A DNA stretch of 64,000 nt. It comes from Rheinheimera faecalis (GTDB lineage: Bacteria > Pseudomonadota > Gammaproteobacteria > Enterobacterales > Alteromonadaceae). Each line of letters starts with the position of its first letter. Position 1 is the first letter of the stretch. This document shows positions 27,273 through 36,091 of the stretch, in pieces. Below the pieces are notes generated by a model. That model was not told the origin of the DNA. It did not search any database and saw nothing but the letters and a program-made list of their open reading frames with translations. The stretch spans positions 248,001 through 312,000 of the forward strand of contig NZ_JAJOYT010000005.1 of the NCBI RefSeq assembly GCF_021290965.1, in the 5' to 3' direction. The position numbers and the translations under genes were made by a program.

Positions 27273-30200
27273 ATGAACACTATGTATCTAGTTCTGCTTC
27301 GGGAGTTTTTTCGGCGGGGGGTAGTTATCACCTTTTGCGTGTTGCTGGTCGCCTGTGGCGGCGGTGGATCTGGTGGTGAAGCCGTATCGGATAACCCTAC
27401 AGGGGGGCAACCCCCTGTTTTGCCACCTCCAGTGAGCGAAACTCCGGTTGAAATGGGTCTGATGGTTGCTTTTGGCTATAACTCGCTGGTGGCGGGCGCA
27501 CCTTTTAAAACCAATCAGGTGCAAAGTCTGGCGGTTGGAAATGGCACAGCTAACTATCGTTTTCCGCGTTCAGGAGAGAGCATCAGTGGCAATATAACGA
27601 TCGCTGTGGATGTGGCTGATCCGGATGGCATCGCCAGAGTTTTGGTTGGCTTTAATGGCAGTGAACAGGCCTTGGTGTTGTGTGAGGTAAATTGTGGCGC
27701 ATCCTTTTCGCAAACTGTGACTGGGGTGAATCCCCGTAATTTTGGTTTAAGTCCGGGGTCCTTACGCTTGGAACTTTGGCTGGAAGACCAACTGGGCAAC
27801 CGTATTTTATTTGATGCCCGTGATATTGAGTGGTTACCTGAAGCTGTGGTTGGCGTAAACACCAGTCGCACTGCGGGTACTTTGCAGGTGAACTGGTCAG
27901 CGAACAGCAGCGCACGTCGCTACAACCTGTATATTGCGGAGCAACCAGGTATTACCCCGGAAAATATCCTGACTAAAACCGGGGGGCGACAATTTTTAGC
28001 CTTGAGTCAAACCGGCTTTTCTGTACCTGCTGTGGTGGATAGCCAACGTTATTTTGTGCTGATCACTGGTGTTGATGCATCTGGTGAAAGCCTGTACTCC
28101 GAACAGCATGTGATCCAGCCTGTTGGTGCTCCGCAATTTTCTTTACCTGTAGCTGCCGCAGATCAATTTAATCTGAATGAAGATGAAGAGCTTAGTGGTT
28201 TCTTGCTGGCTAACGACAGTCATCCTGATGCTCGAAGCTTTAGTCTGGATAGTCAGGTGGTACGCTCACCTGAAAACGGCGCCGTGCAGCTTAATGCTGA
28301 TGGTTCCTTTGTCTATAAACCCGCAGCAAACTTTGTCGGCAACGATAGTTTTATTTATCAGATCACCGATACTCAGGGCTTAACGGCACAAGCGCTGGTC
28401 AGCCTGACTGTATTACCAATAAATGATCTGCCGGTAGCTCTGGACGACAGTTACAGCCTGAATAAAAACACCAGCCTTAGTATTGCCTCTCCTGGTCTTT
28501 TAGCCAACGATCTGGACCTGGATGGCGATAGCCTTATTGTCGATAGTATTGCAGTTACCAATCCTGCTCATGGCAGCGTGCAGCTGAATCCGGATGGTGC
28601 TTTTAGTTATACGCCAACTGAAAATTATACAGGCGAAGATTTTTTTGTTTATCAGTTAACAGACGGGCAAGGCGGTGTAGCGCAAGCTAAAGTGACACTA
28701 CTGATTGAAATGACCAATGCGGCTCCCGTTGCGCAAAACGACAGCTATCAGGTCGGGGAAGACGAAGAGTTAATAGTGACTGCCGCTGCCGGTTTGTTAG
28801 CGAATGACACAGACCCGGATGGCGATACTATTAGCCTGCAACCTGAGCTGCTAAGTACAGTACAGAATGGTCAACTGCTGTTGGCATCGGATGGCAGTTT
28901 TCAGTACCTGCCGGATCAGGATTTTTTCGGTACCGACAGTTTTAGCTATCAAATCGCAGATCCCGCCGGTTTAGTCAGCGCTGCAACTGTAGTCTTAAAC
29001 GTCTTAGCGCAAAATGATCCCCCTGTAGTTCAGGCTGCAAGTTTTTCGGTGAATCACAATACCCCACTATCTGTGGCAGCACCTGGTTTATTGGCTTATG
29101 CCTCTGACGTGGACGATCAAAATTTAACCCTGGATGGCCAGGTTGTTGTTGCGCCAACAAAAGGCTCTGTGCAGCTCTCGCAAGATGGCAGCTTCAGCTA
29201 TTCAGCAAATTCTCAGGAGACTGGCTCTGATAGTTTTGTGTTCAGGGTTTTGGACGGCACAGGTGCTTCCAGCACAGGTACAGTGGTGATTAATATTATT
29301 TATCAAGCCTCGGCACCTGTTTTAGCTGACGCCAGCTACCAGCTATTTGCCAACTCTCCGAATGGCTATGCGTTTGCTCAGTTGACTGCGGCAGACAGCG
29401 ATCCGAATGACACCGTCTCGTTTAGCATAATCAGTGGCAATGACGCAGGGATTTTTAGTTTATCAACCTCTGGCTTATTCATGGTTGCGGATGCAACACA
29501 ACTGGCTCAATTCTCAGGTACAACAAAAACTTTAGTGGTGCAAGCGCAGGACAGTTATGGCCTGATTGATCAGGCGGTGCTGCAGATCCAGATTGTAGCT
29601 ATACCAGTGATAGCCCAGCCTGATACTTATAGTCTGGCTCAGGGCTCAACCTTAACCGCCACTCCCGGCGTGTTGGCCAATGACAGTGAGTCTTCATCTG
29701 CCACTTTGACAGCCAGCCTGATTTCCGGACCTGCCCATGGACAGCTGACGTTAAGTGCAAATGGCAGTTTTGTGTATACGCCAGCCCCAACTTTTTATGG
29801 CTCAGACAGCTTTATCTATCAGGCGTCGAATGGAACTTATAGTGCTCAGGCTATGGTGACACTCAATGTGCTGTCCACGCCGCCGTCTTTGCAAGCGAAC
29901 TTTGATGCCTACACCTTAGATGAAGACAGTACTCTGACTGTGACTAGTGCTGATTCGTTATTGCTGAACGACAGTTTTAACCCAAATGAAGCGCTGACTG
30001 TCAGTCTGGTGCAGGCTCCTCCTTATGGCACCTTAAGTTTAAACACAGACGGCACTTTCACGTACCAGCCGGCTGCCAATTCCTACGGTGCTTACTATTT
30101 CACTTATCGGCTGACTCAAGGAGCAATCACTTCTGATGCTCAGGTGGAGTTAAACATCAGTCCGGTTAATGATCCGCCGTCGTTACAAGACGCCGCAGTC

Positions 30201-33050
30201 ACTATTTCAGATGATTATGTGAATGCTCAGCATGTGTGGACCATGACTCAATACGATGCCGATCCGGGGAGTTACAGTTATCAAATTTTATCCGGAAACT
30301 CAGCCGGAGTTTTTGCCATTACTGCCGGTGGCACTATTCAGATTGCTAATTCATCCTTGCTGGATGCAGGCACCACAGCTTCTTACAGCCTGGTGGTACA
30401 AGTGACAGAAAATGGTGATGCCAGTCTGGTTGATACGGCAAGCGTCGTGATCACTGTGATTGCTGCTCAAACCTTTGAAACTTCTGTTATTGCCGATAAT
30501 AGTTTTGCCTCTGGCGGTAATCTCTCATTACAGATGATGCTTAGCGGCGAATACAATAATCCTACGCAAGTTATTCCATTAAGTGATGGTCGCAGTCTGG
30601 TGATTGGGACTGTCGGCCCTGCTGCCTCATCAAAGATTTTTGTTGCCAGACTTACAGCAGATGGTGGTATAGACACTAGCTATGCAGACCGGGGACTATT
30701 CAAAAATAAAATACTTATAGACTCTTTGTCAGAGCAAAGTGTTGCGGCGGTCGTTACCAGCAGCAATGAATTAGTGGTTTTGGTCAATTATGTCGACAGC
30801 CTGGGCTCAGGGTTTTTCCTGTTTAAACTCAGTGAGACAGGAGTATTGGATGGCTCTTTTGGTAGCGGCATGGGCAATATTGTTTGTGCAGCCAATGAGT
30901 GTGGTGGTCATGCTGAGGCGACAGATCTTCTGCTGAATAATTTGGGGCACTATGTTGTCTCTGGTTCCAGAGACGGCACGAATGCTTTTGTACTGGAGTA
31001 TGCTGATTCCGGCTATCAGGCTGGATGGATCAGTACGCTAAGCAGTATGGAGCAGTTTGATCTGGTGCGGCAGGACTCTGATCATAATTATTACGTTGTA
31101 GGCCAATCGTCCACCGCCTCTATTATTGTGGCTCGTTTTTCGTCCTCTTTTAGCCTCGATACTACAGCTTTTGGTTGTGATACTAATTTGCCTCCGGTGT
31201 GCTCCGGGTATCGGGAATATAATTTCTCTTTTGCTGAAGCCAAGGCTTATGACGCTGTACTGTATAACGACGAATTGTATGTGGTTGGCAGTGTCACTGA
31301 ATCATCAGCACCAACCAGCCCGGACGGGCTGGTGTTTAAACTGACTTATGACGGCAGTCTCGACCCCACTTTTGGCACTAGCTCAGGTTTTACGCAAGTG
31401 TATGGCAATGCCGGTAACCCTTTGCATTACAAGTCAGTCGCATCAGATGCAACAGGGCTTTATATTTTGACCAGCACAGACGGTGTAAACGATGATTTGA
31501 TTTCCGTCAGTTATTACGATTGGACGGGACAATTTATACAGGATCAACCTCTGGCTGCAGACGGACAATTAAAAGCTTTGGATCTGCAAAGTGACGGGGT
31601 TGCCATATGGGTATTGCAGCAGTTCAGTAATCCGAATTATGGCGCTGTTGGCAGTGTCAGTTTTAACTGGATTGGTAAATATCAGCTAACCACGTTACTG
31701 GCGGATACTTCATTTTCTGCGGATGGACAACGCTGGTTTAATGCAGGTTTCAGCAGTGACACTGTGCAAGGCAGTCGCAGGTTAGTGCTGGGCAGTCAGG
31801 TGAATAAAACGCTGTTTTATGGCTACAGCTACTCTTATGTGAATGGGAACTATCAACAGGCTTTTGTCGGCAGACTCACCTCCAGTGGAGCTTTGGACCA
31901 GAGCTTTGGTAATCATGGTTTGGTGTTACTGGCTGATGATCAACTGGCAGAGATGGAGGTGAATACAGTACTTGAAGCTGGTTCAAATCAGTTGTACGTG
32001 GCAGGTTCAGGATTAGATACAAACAATGATCAGATAGGTTTTGTAGCCAGATTGGACCAGGATGGCTCTGTGGATCAAGGGTTTGCTGGCGGTATTGTTG
32101 ATCTAATCCCAGCTCAGTTGGGCAGCTACAACGGATCAGCGGCAGTGCATTTACAGCTAAAAGCAGATGGTCATCTGATTGTGGGGGCTGAATACAGGCA
32201 ATTTCAGGACAATTCTGATATTGCCTTGTTGCAATTGAATACCGATGGCTCATTGGACGCAGGTAACTTTGGTTCATCAGCTGCAGGTTTTACGCTATTT
32301 ACTGAAATAGACACAAACGCCCAGACCGAAGAAAGACTCAGTCAGATGAAACTGGACCCGGCGGATGACACTCTGGTCATTGCCGGTCAATACAAACTGA
32401 TGGCAGATCCCAGACTTTATGTCGCCCGTTTTAATGAAACAGGCCTGCTGATGAATACTGCCAATAGCCCTTCCGATACTTTTGGGGACGCAGCTCAGGG
32501 CTACAGCGTGATCAATCTGGTCGACAACAGCAATGACCAGACCAAATATTCTGAGTATCTCAACGCTCTGGATTTTGATGCCGGACAGAATCTGATTTTT
32601 GCCCTGTCAAAAAATTATGAAGGAGATGAATCGCATTATCTGTATCGATTACAGCGCAATGGTTTGAGCGACACTTCATTTAATTCCGGTAGCCCCAGAC
32701 TCTATAACAGCTTCAGCGATCAGACGCCTGTTGATTTGGAGATTAAAGCTATCCATACCGATGCTGAAGGCCGATTATTGATGGTGGGTACTTATGGTGT
32801 GAATGCCTGGGTTGGACGAGTGCTGCTGGACGGCAGTGGTAGCAATGTGGGTCGCTGGGACCCTGCCTTTGAAGCGAATTCTGCGACCCCAGGGGCTTAC
32901 TTATTTACCGGATTTACCTTCTCCAGCGATTTGTTTATGCAACTAACCAGCAGCAAAGTCACCCTGGGCTGGAGTAACTACGATGCTAGTGGGTACAGTG
33001 CAACACTGCGGCAGTATCAACTCTACGAATATGATCCAAATTTCATTTAG
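27273..33050 (+). CDS. Giant lipoprotein with tandem cadherin-like repeats and a delta-60-like propeller
   Basis: A 1925-residue protein. The lipobox LVAC puts the lipidated Cys at residue 28, followed by a Gly/Ser/Pro tether. A fibronectin-III-like segment lies at about 190-290. About eight tandem cadherin/VCBS-like domains span ~295-1065, several repeating the pattern LLANDxDxDGD ... GSFxYxPxxxFxGxDSFxYQ (e.g. near 388, 487, 779, 872); the DLDLDGD and DTDPDGD loops suggest calcium binding. The C-terminal ~800 residues carry eight or nine delta-60-like repeats such as ARLTADGGIDTSY, FKLTYDGSLDPTFG and GRLTSSGALDQSFG, predicting a beta-propeller. It is probably an adhesin or binding protein on the cell surface; the upstream barrel protein is a candidate exporter. 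Confidence 0.85.
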   Translation: MNTMYLVLLREFFRRGVVITFCVLLVACGGGGSGGEAVSDNPTGGQPPVLPPPVSETPVEMGLMVAFGYNSLVAGAPFKTNQVQSLAVGNGTANYRFPRSGESISGNITIAVDVADPDGIARVLVGFNGSEQALVLCEVNCGASFSQTVTGVNPRNFGLSPGSLRLELWLEDQLGNRILFDARDIEWLPEAVVGVNTSRTAGTLQVNWSANSSARRYNLYIAEQPGITPENILTKTGGRQFLALSQTGFSVPAVVDSQRYFVLITGVDASGESLYSEQHVIQPVGAPQFSLPVAAADQFNLNEDEELSGFLLANDSHPDARSFSLDSQVVRSPENGAVQLNADGSFVYKPAANFVGNDSFIYQITDTQGLTAQALVSLTVLPINDLPVALDDSYSLNKNTSLSIASPGLLANDLDLDGDSLIVDSIAVTNPAHGSVQLNPDGAFSYTPTENYTGEDFFVYQLTDGQGGVAQAKVTLLIEMTNAAPVAQNDSYQVGEDEELIVTAAAGLLANDTDPDGDTISLQPELLSTVQNGQLLLASDGSFQYLPDQDFFGTDSFSYQIADPAGLVSAATVVLNVLAQNDPPVVQAASFSVNHNTPLSVAAPGLLAYASDVDDQNLTLDGQVVVAPTKGSVQLSQDGSFSYSANSQETGSDSFVFRVLDGTGASSTGTVVINIIYQASAPVLADASYQLFANSPNGYAFAQLTAADSDPNDTVSFSIISGNDAGIFSLSTSGLFMVADATQLAQFSGTTKTLVVQAQDSYGLIDQAVLQIQIVAIPVIAQPDTYSLAQGSTLTATPGVLANDSESSSATLTASLISGPAHGQLTLSANGSFVYTPAPTFYGSDSFIYQASNGTYSAQAMVTLNVLSTPPSLQANFDAYTLDEDSTLTVTSADSLLLNDSFNPNEALTVSLVQAPPYGTLSLNTDGTFTYQPAANSYGAYYFTYRLTQGAITSDAQVELNISPVNDPPSLQDAAVTISDDYVNAQHVWTMTQYDADPGSYSYQILSGNSAGVFAITAGGTIQIANSSLLDAGTTASYSLVVQVTENGDASLVDTASVVITVIAAQTFETSVIADNSFASGGNLSLQMMLSGEYNNPTQVIPLSDGRSLVIGTVGPAASSKIFVARLTADGGIDTSYADRGLFKNKILIDSLSEQSVAAVVTSSNELVVLVNYVDSLGSGFFLFKLSETGVLDGSFGSGMGNIVCAANECGGHAEATDLLLNNLGHYVVSGSRDGTNAFVLEYADSGYQAGWISTLSSMEQFDLVRQDSDHNYYVVGQSSTASIIVARFSSSFSLDTTAFGCDTNLPPVCSGYREYNFSFAEAKAYDAVLYNDELYVVGSVTESSAPTSPDGLVFKLTYDGSLDPTFGTSSGFTQVYGNAGNPLHYKSVASDATGLYILTSTDGVNDDLISVSYYDWTGQFIQDQPLAADGQLKALDLQSDGVAIWVLQQFSNPNYGAVGSVSFNWIGKYQLTTLLADTSFSADGQRWFNAGFSSDTVQGSRRLVLGSQVNKTLFYGYSYSYVNGNYQQAFVGRLTSSGALDQSFGNHGLVLLADDQLAEMEVNTVLEAGSNQLYVAGSGLDTNNDQIGFVARLDQDGSVDQGFAGGIVDLIPAQLGSYNGSAAVHLQLKADGHLIVGAEYRQFQDNSDIALLQLNTDGSLDAGNFGSSAAGFTLFTEIDTNAQTEERLSQMKLDPADDTLVIAGQYKLMADPRLYVARFNETGLLMNTANSPSDTFGDAAQGYSVINLVDNSNDQTKYSEYLNALDFDAGQNLIFALSKNYEGDESHYLYRLQRNGLSDTSFNSGSPRLYNSFSDQTPVDLEIKAIHTDAEGRLLMVGTYGVNAWVGRVLLDGSGSNVGRWDPAFEANSATPGAYLFTGFTFSSDLFMQLTSSKVTLGWSNYDASGYSATLRQYQLYEYDPNFI

Positions 33051-33059
33051 TGAGTCATT

Positions 33060-33875
33060 ATGCAGATTAAATTTTATGGCGTGCGTGGCTCAATTCCAAC
33101 TCCGGGAGCGGATACACAAAGGTATGGTGGTAACACCCCTTGTGTGCTGCTGACCAGCCAAAATGGTCAGCAATTAATTCTTGATTCGGGCACTGGGATC
33201 CGATTGTTGGGGCAGGAATTAATGGCGGGCACTGAAGAGTTGGTGCTACTGCTCAGCCATAACCATTGGGATCATATTCAGGGTTTTCCTTTTTTTGCAC
33301 CAGCGTATCAGCCGGGTCGTCAAATCCGGATCATTCCGGGGCATACCTTAAAGGCTGAGCATGACGCTATTTTAAAACAAATGTCAGGAGAGTTTTTTCC
33401 TGTAGCGCCAGAGCAGCTGCCTTCATTGATCCGTATTACTCCTATAACGGAAGATCAGTGGCAGTTGGGCGATTTTTATATCCAACGTTGCCCGTTGAAT
33501 CATCCGGGCTCAGGCAGCGCGTACCGTATTACCGCAGACGGACAAGCATTGGCTTATGTCACAGACAATGAGCTGTTTCCACCCGAACAAGTGCTGACCT
33601 CCAGAACTCAATGGTTAGACTTTGTCGCAGGCGTTGATTTGTTGATCCACGATGGCCAATATCTGGAAGCAGATATGCCTTATAAATTGGGCTGGGGCCA
33701 TTCACTGGTCAGTCAGGCAGTAGTGTTAGCCAAAGAAGCTCAAGTGAAAAAGTTGGTCATTTTCAGCCATGACCCAGCCCGCACTGATCTGCAACTGGAT
33801 GAGCTGGCGCAGCAGTTTAGTGGTCAGCAGCCTGAAGTACTGATGGCACGGGAAGGAATGGAAATCTGGTGCTGA
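33060..33875 (+). CDS. Metallo-beta-lactamase-fold hydrolase
   Basis: A 271-residue cytoplasmic protein starting MQIKFYGVRGSIPTPGADTQRYGGNTPCV, a lead common to the ribonuclease-Z/PhnP-like MBL group. The metal motif is HNHWDH (His67, His69, Asp71, His72), with further ligands likely in the H-P-G segment NHPGSG, in VTDNELF and in FSHDP. Proteins of this type often hydrolyse cyclic nucleotides or phosphodiesters, and it overlaps the following cyclase gene by 7 nt, so a role in turning over the cyclase product is possible but not shown. Confidence 0.85.
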   Translation: MQIKFYGVRGSIPTPGADTQRYGGNTPCVLLTSQNGQQLILDSGTGIRLLGQELMAGTEELVLLLSHNHWDHIQGFPFFAPAYQPGRQIRIIPGHTLKAEHDAILKQMSGEFFPVAPEQLPSLIRITPITEDQWQLGDFYIQRCPLNHPGSGSAYRITADGQALAYVTDNELFPPEQVLTSRTQWLDFVAGVDLLIHDGQYLEADMPYKLGWGHSLVSQAVVLAKEAQVKKLVIFSHDPARTDLQLDELAQQFSGQQPEVLMAREGMEIWC

Positions 33876-36076
33876 AGTATTGGCGACGTCATCAATGGAT
33901 TTTGCTTTGTAGCCTGTTGTTTAGTGGAGTGCTGGTGCTGGCTCAACTGAGTGCCGTGTATTCCGAGCAGTCTGTATTAAAGCGCCTGGATGGTCTGCTG
34001 TACGACAGCAGATTAAAATTGATGCTGTCGCACCGGGAAGTAAAAGATTTACCAGTGGTGATAGTGGATATTGACGAAAAAAGCCTGAAGCAGCTGGGAC
34101 GCTGGCCATGGAGTCGCCAAATGGTGGCACAAATGCTGGAGCAATTAACGGCTGCCGGTGCTTCAGTGGTCGCTTTTGATGTGATTTTTTCCGAGCCTGA
34201 GCGCAACCCGGCACAGCAAGTGCTGCAGTCCGGCCAACAGCAGTTGTCCCCCGAAACAACAGCGGAGTTGCAGCAAATAGCACCACAGCTAGACGCAGAC
34301 CATCAGTTTGCCTCCAGCCTTCAAAACAAAGACGTGGTTTTGGGTTTTTTATTTCAGCAGGAACAACTGGCTGTTGGGCTGTTGCCTGAAACCTATGTGT
34401 CTATGGATTCTGAAGCCAGCCAAAGCTCCGTCAGTCAGTTTGCCGGTTATGTCGCTAATACGGCTGTACTTCAGCAACAAAGTGCTGGAACAGGTTTTAT
34501 TAATTCATCTCCCGACCCTGACGGTTTTATCCGCCAGGCTGCATTGCTCATCCGCTATCAGGACAAGGTCTATCCGTCACTGGCGCTGGAGGCTGCACGT
34601 TTATATGCATTGGCTCAGCAGCTGGAGGTAGAGACAGCGCCACTGCAGCAAATTAATACCATAGTGGGGGTCACAGTAGGCAATACCCGCATTAACACCG
34701 ACTTATACGGCAGGGTACTGATCCCTTATCGTGGTCCTGCGCGGAGTTTTCCTTATATTTCCGCTGTTGATGTAGTGCAAGGGGCTGTGGATAAAACGCT
34801 GTTAAAAGATGCAGTCGTTTTTGTCGGCACTTCTGCGGTAGGCCACGCTGATTTACGCTCGACTCCTGTTGGTGTGCAATACCCAGGCGTAGAAGTGCAT
34901 GCCAATGTATTTGAAGGCTTAATTTATCCGGAGTTGATTCACTCTCACCCGGATTGGGCTGAGGCTCTGGTGTTTTTGTTTTTAGTGGTGCTTGGTCTGT
35001 TGATGAGTTTTATCTTTCCGGCTTTGGGGGCAGTCAGTTTAGCTTTAAGTGGTGGCATTCTGTTGCTGCTGACCTTGGGGGGGAACTTATACAGCTGGCA
35101 AATCTTGAAGCTGGATTTACCCTTAACGTCCAGTTTGTTACTGATTTTAGGCCTGACTTTGCTGAATTTAATCTATGGCTTTTTTGGCGCTTCACAACAA
35201 AAAGCCCGGATTAAATCAATTTTCGACCAGTACGTACCACCGGCTCATATCGATGAAATGCTGAATCACCCTGAAAGCGTAAGTCTGGATGGTAAAAGAA
35301 AAGAGATGTCGGTGTTATTTTCAGATATTCGTGGTTTTACCAACTTGTCAGAGAAACTGACAGCGACCGAACTGAAGTCCTTGTTAAACCGCTACTTTTC
35401 ACCCATTACCAAAACTATTTTTGAGCATCAGGGCACCATAGATAAATACGTGGGCGATATGGTAATGGCGTTCTGGAATGCGCCGCTGGATGTAAAAGCT
35501 CATGCAGAGCTGGCGGTGAAGGCGGGTTTCTCTATGTTAAAAATCACCGATGAACTCAGCAAAAGTTTTGTTTTGGATGGCTTGCCCGCCATCGATATTG
35601 GTGTTGGTATCAATACAGGCGAAATGAATGTCGGTGATATGGGATCGGAATATCGTCGTGCTTATACAGTACTTGGTGATGCTGTGAATTTAGGCTCCCG
35701 ACTGGAAAGTCTGACTAAATATTATGGCGTCCGGTTTTTGGTGAGTCAGATGACGGCAAAACAATGCCAAAACATCAGGTTTCGTACCATAGATAAAGTC
35801 AAAGTGAAGGGAAAAACGGAAGCCGTTATTATTTATGAACCTGTGGATCCCGACTTACTGATGAACCCGGACTTTGTAGCAGCCTTGCAGCGGCATGAAC
35901 AAGCGCTTGTATTGTATTGGCAGCAACACTGGAACGAGGCCGAACAGCTCTGGGCCTCGTTGTATCAGCGCTATAACGATAAGTTATACAGCTTGTATCT
36001 CGAACGACTGACTCATTACCGTACGCATCAAACTGGTGCAGATTGGGATGGGGTCTATACTCATGCAGAAAAGTAG
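33869..36076 (+). CDS. CHASE2-domain class III adenylate/guanylate cyclase
   Basis: A 735-residue membrane protein: an N-terminal helix (WILLCSLLFSGVLVLAQL), a large periplasmic CHASE2 sensor (residues ~35-355; VVIVDIDEKSLKQLGRWPWSRQMVA, VAFDVIFSEPE, GFINSSPDPDGFIRQA), three membrane helices (~365-440), then a class III cyclase domain with metal-binding Asp486 (FSDIRGFT) and Asp530 (KYVGDMVMAFWNAP), plus GINTGEMNVGDMGS and LGDAVNLGSRLE. It makes cAMP or cGMP in response to an extracytoplasmic signal. The start codon is GTG at 33869 inside the MBL gene; AAGGA lies 11 nt upstream. Confidence 0.93.
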   Translation: MLKYWRRHQWILLCSLLFSGVLVLAQLSAVYSEQSVLKRLDGLLYDSRLKLMLSHREVKDLPVVIVDIDEKSLKQLGRWPWSRQMVAQMLEQLTAAGASVVAFDVIFSEPERNPAQQVLQSGQQQLSPETTAELQQIAPQLDADHQFASSLQNKDVVLGFLFQQEQLAVGLLPETYVSMDSEASQSSVSQFAGYVANTAVLQQQSAGTGFINSSPDPDGFIRQAALLIRYQDKVYPSLALEAARLYALAQQLEVETAPLQQINTIVGVTVGNTRINTDLYGRVLIPYRGPARSFPYISAVDVVQGAVDKTLLKDAVVFVGTSAVGHADLRSTPVGVQYPGVEVHANVFEGLIYPELIHSHPDWAEALVFLFLVVLGLLMSFIFPALGAVSLALSGGILLLLTLGGNLYSWQILKLDLPLTSSLLLILGLTLLNLIYGFFGASQQKARIKSIFDQYVPPAHIDEMLNHPESVSLDGKRKEMSVLFSDIRGFTNLSEKLTATELKSLLNRYFSPITKTIFEHQGTIDKYVGDMVMAFWNAPLDVKAHAELAVKAGFSMLKITDELSKSFVLDGLPAIDIGVGINTGEMNVGDMGSEYRRAYTVLGDAVNLGSRLESLTKYYGVRFLVSQMTAKQCQNIRFRTIDKVKVKGKTEAVIIYEPVDPDLLMNPDFVAALQRHEQALVLYWQQHWNEAEQLWASLYQRYNDKLYSLYLERLTHYRTHQTGADWDGVYTHAEK

Positions 36077-36091
36077 TCATGGCAGTGAAAA

